Below, piece by piece: positions 4,582 through 5,192 of a stretch of DNA of 5,192 bases. Source of the stretch: Thermoplasmata archaeon (GTDB taxonomy: Archaea; Thermoplasmatota; DTKX01; GCA-020343715); the NCBI GenBank assembly GCA_020343715.1, contig CP070808.1, forward strand, positions 281,305 to 286,496, written 5' to 3'. The number at the start of each line of letters is the position of its first letter. Positions within the stretch are counted from its first letter, which is position 1. A program made the translations under genes and the position numbers. The notes below the pieces were generated by a model, which was not told where the DNA came from, did no database searches, and worked only from the letters and a program-made list of their open reading frames with translations.

Positions 4582-4606
4582 GTGGGAGTCACCAATCACC
4601 CCGTTC

Positions 4607-5192
4607 ATGAGGGAGTTCTACGTGGAGTTCCTCGAGGCGTTGGACCGCGAGGACAAGGAGAGGTGCGTGCAGCTGGTGGTGGAGCTGCTCGAGGCGGGGG
4701 ATGTGGGGATCGTCCAGCTGTACACCGAGGTACTGGCGCCGGCCCTGAACGACTGGGAGTGCGACGAGGACGCCGACCCCACATGCATCTGGAGGGAGCA
4801 CGTCAGGTCACAGATCATAAGGTCCATACTGGAGATCTCGTATCCCTACGTGCTCAAGGAGAGGCGGAGGCGCGGCGTGACCGATAGGGGCATGACCGTC
4901 GCCGTGCTGTGCCCGCCCGAGGAGCTGCACGAGATCGGGCCCAAGATGGTGGCCGACTTCTTCACGTTGGCGGGCTACGACGTGACCTTCGTGGGGGCCA
5001 ACACACCCATCGAGACCTTCATCGCGACAGTGGGTGCGATCAAGCCCCGTTACGTCGCCGTCAGCGTGACCAACTACTACAACCTGGTGGCCCTCAGGAA
5101 GGCGATGGAGCGCATCAGGGACGTGCTGCCTGAGGAGACCGAGATAATAGTCGGCGGCGGGGCCTTCGACACGAAACCGGGTCTGGCCAAGG
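4607..5192 (+). CDS. Cobalamin (B12)-binding protein, sensor-like, without helix-turn-helix (3' partial)
   Basis: 195 codons are visible and the frame is still open at the window end. Residues 1-85 form a four-helix module like the B12-binding-2 cap domain. It contains Trp50, Trp62 and Glu64-His65, reminiscent of the Trp/Glu-His motif that caps the upper cobalamin face in CarH/LitR-type sensors, though Trp50 to Glu64 is longer than the usual Trp-x9-Glu-His. Residues 96-195 are a Rossmann-like B12 domain. Glu106-Leu-His108-Glu-Ile-Gly111 is the ExHxxG form of the motif whose His binds cobalt from below. It is followed by MVADFFTLAGYDVTFVGANTP, Ser153-Val-Thr155 and Gly183-Gly-Gly185 for the nucleotide tail. 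Unlike CarH there is no N-terminal DNA-binding domain. A corrinoid methyl-carrier is the alternative, and no methyltransferase gene is visible next to it. ATG 4607 fits the TATA box and the helix start. An inverted repeat sits just upstream of the promoter. Confidence 0.88.
   Translation, partial: MREFYVEFLEALDREDKERCVQLVVELLEAGDVGIVQLYTEVLAPALNDWECDEDADPTCIWREHVRSQIIRSILEISYPYVLKERRRRGVTDRGMTVAVLCPPEELHEIGPKMVADFFTLAGYDVTFVGANTPIETFIATVGAIKPRYVAVSVTNYYNLVALRKAMERIRDVLPEETEIIVGGGAFDTKPGLAK

Noticed and set aside
4581..4588. Shared TTAAGTGGG at the pgk and B12-gene TATA boxes
   Set aside because: Nine bases overlapping an AT-rich box in two unrelated promoters are not enough to call a common regulatory site.
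4466..4606. Cobalamin riboswitch before the B12 gene
   Set aside because: The promoter predicts an almost leaderless mRNA, leaving no room for one, and no B12-box sequence was seen.

Overview
The window looks archaeal, most likely a GC-rich euryarchaeote of the Thermoplasmata type; this lineage call is an inference. The evidence is an archaeal-type phosphoglycerate kinase, a tRNA-Thr with no encoded CCA, BRE/TATA-like boxes placed 26-27 bp before predicted transcript starts, several apparently leaderless genes, frequent AGG (Arg) and ATA (Ile) codons, and a membrane-anchored surface protein with acidic DxDGDGxGDN repeats.

Layout. On the + strand, 1-741 holds the 3' end of a calcium-repeat surface protein and a second small secreted protein with a C-terminal membrane anchor. 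From 758 to 3736 everything reads on the - strand. In transcription order this is an 81-residue coiled-coil protein, a ketopantoate reductase (panE-like), a 100-residue three-helix membrane protein coupled to it by a TGATG overlap, phosphoglycerate kinase (pgk) with its own promoter, and tRNA-Thr(CGU) with its own promoter. A 114-bp divergent intergenic region (3737-3850) then leads to three + strand genes: two near-identical 77-residue stand-alone Lrp/AsnC ligand-binding (RAM) proteins in tandem, and the first 195 codons of a cobalamin-binding protein that runs off the end of the window.

How the genes fit together. The - strand genes are mainly housekeeping (CoA precursor synthesis, lower glycolysis/gluconeogenesis, a tRNA). 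The right-hand third is a small-molecule sensing neighbourhood: two ligand-binding RAM proteins and a B12-binding protein, none with a visible DNA-binding domain, each with its own promoter. Inverted repeats sit on two of these promoters: CATGGG-ATA-CCCATG across the start of the first RAM gene, and GATTGCCG...CGGCAATC just upstream of the TATA of the B12 gene. The two RAM genes also share a GC-rich motif just after their stop codons. These are the most interesting parts of the window. No mobile element, CRISPR array, origin or gene-free stretch over 300 bases was seen.
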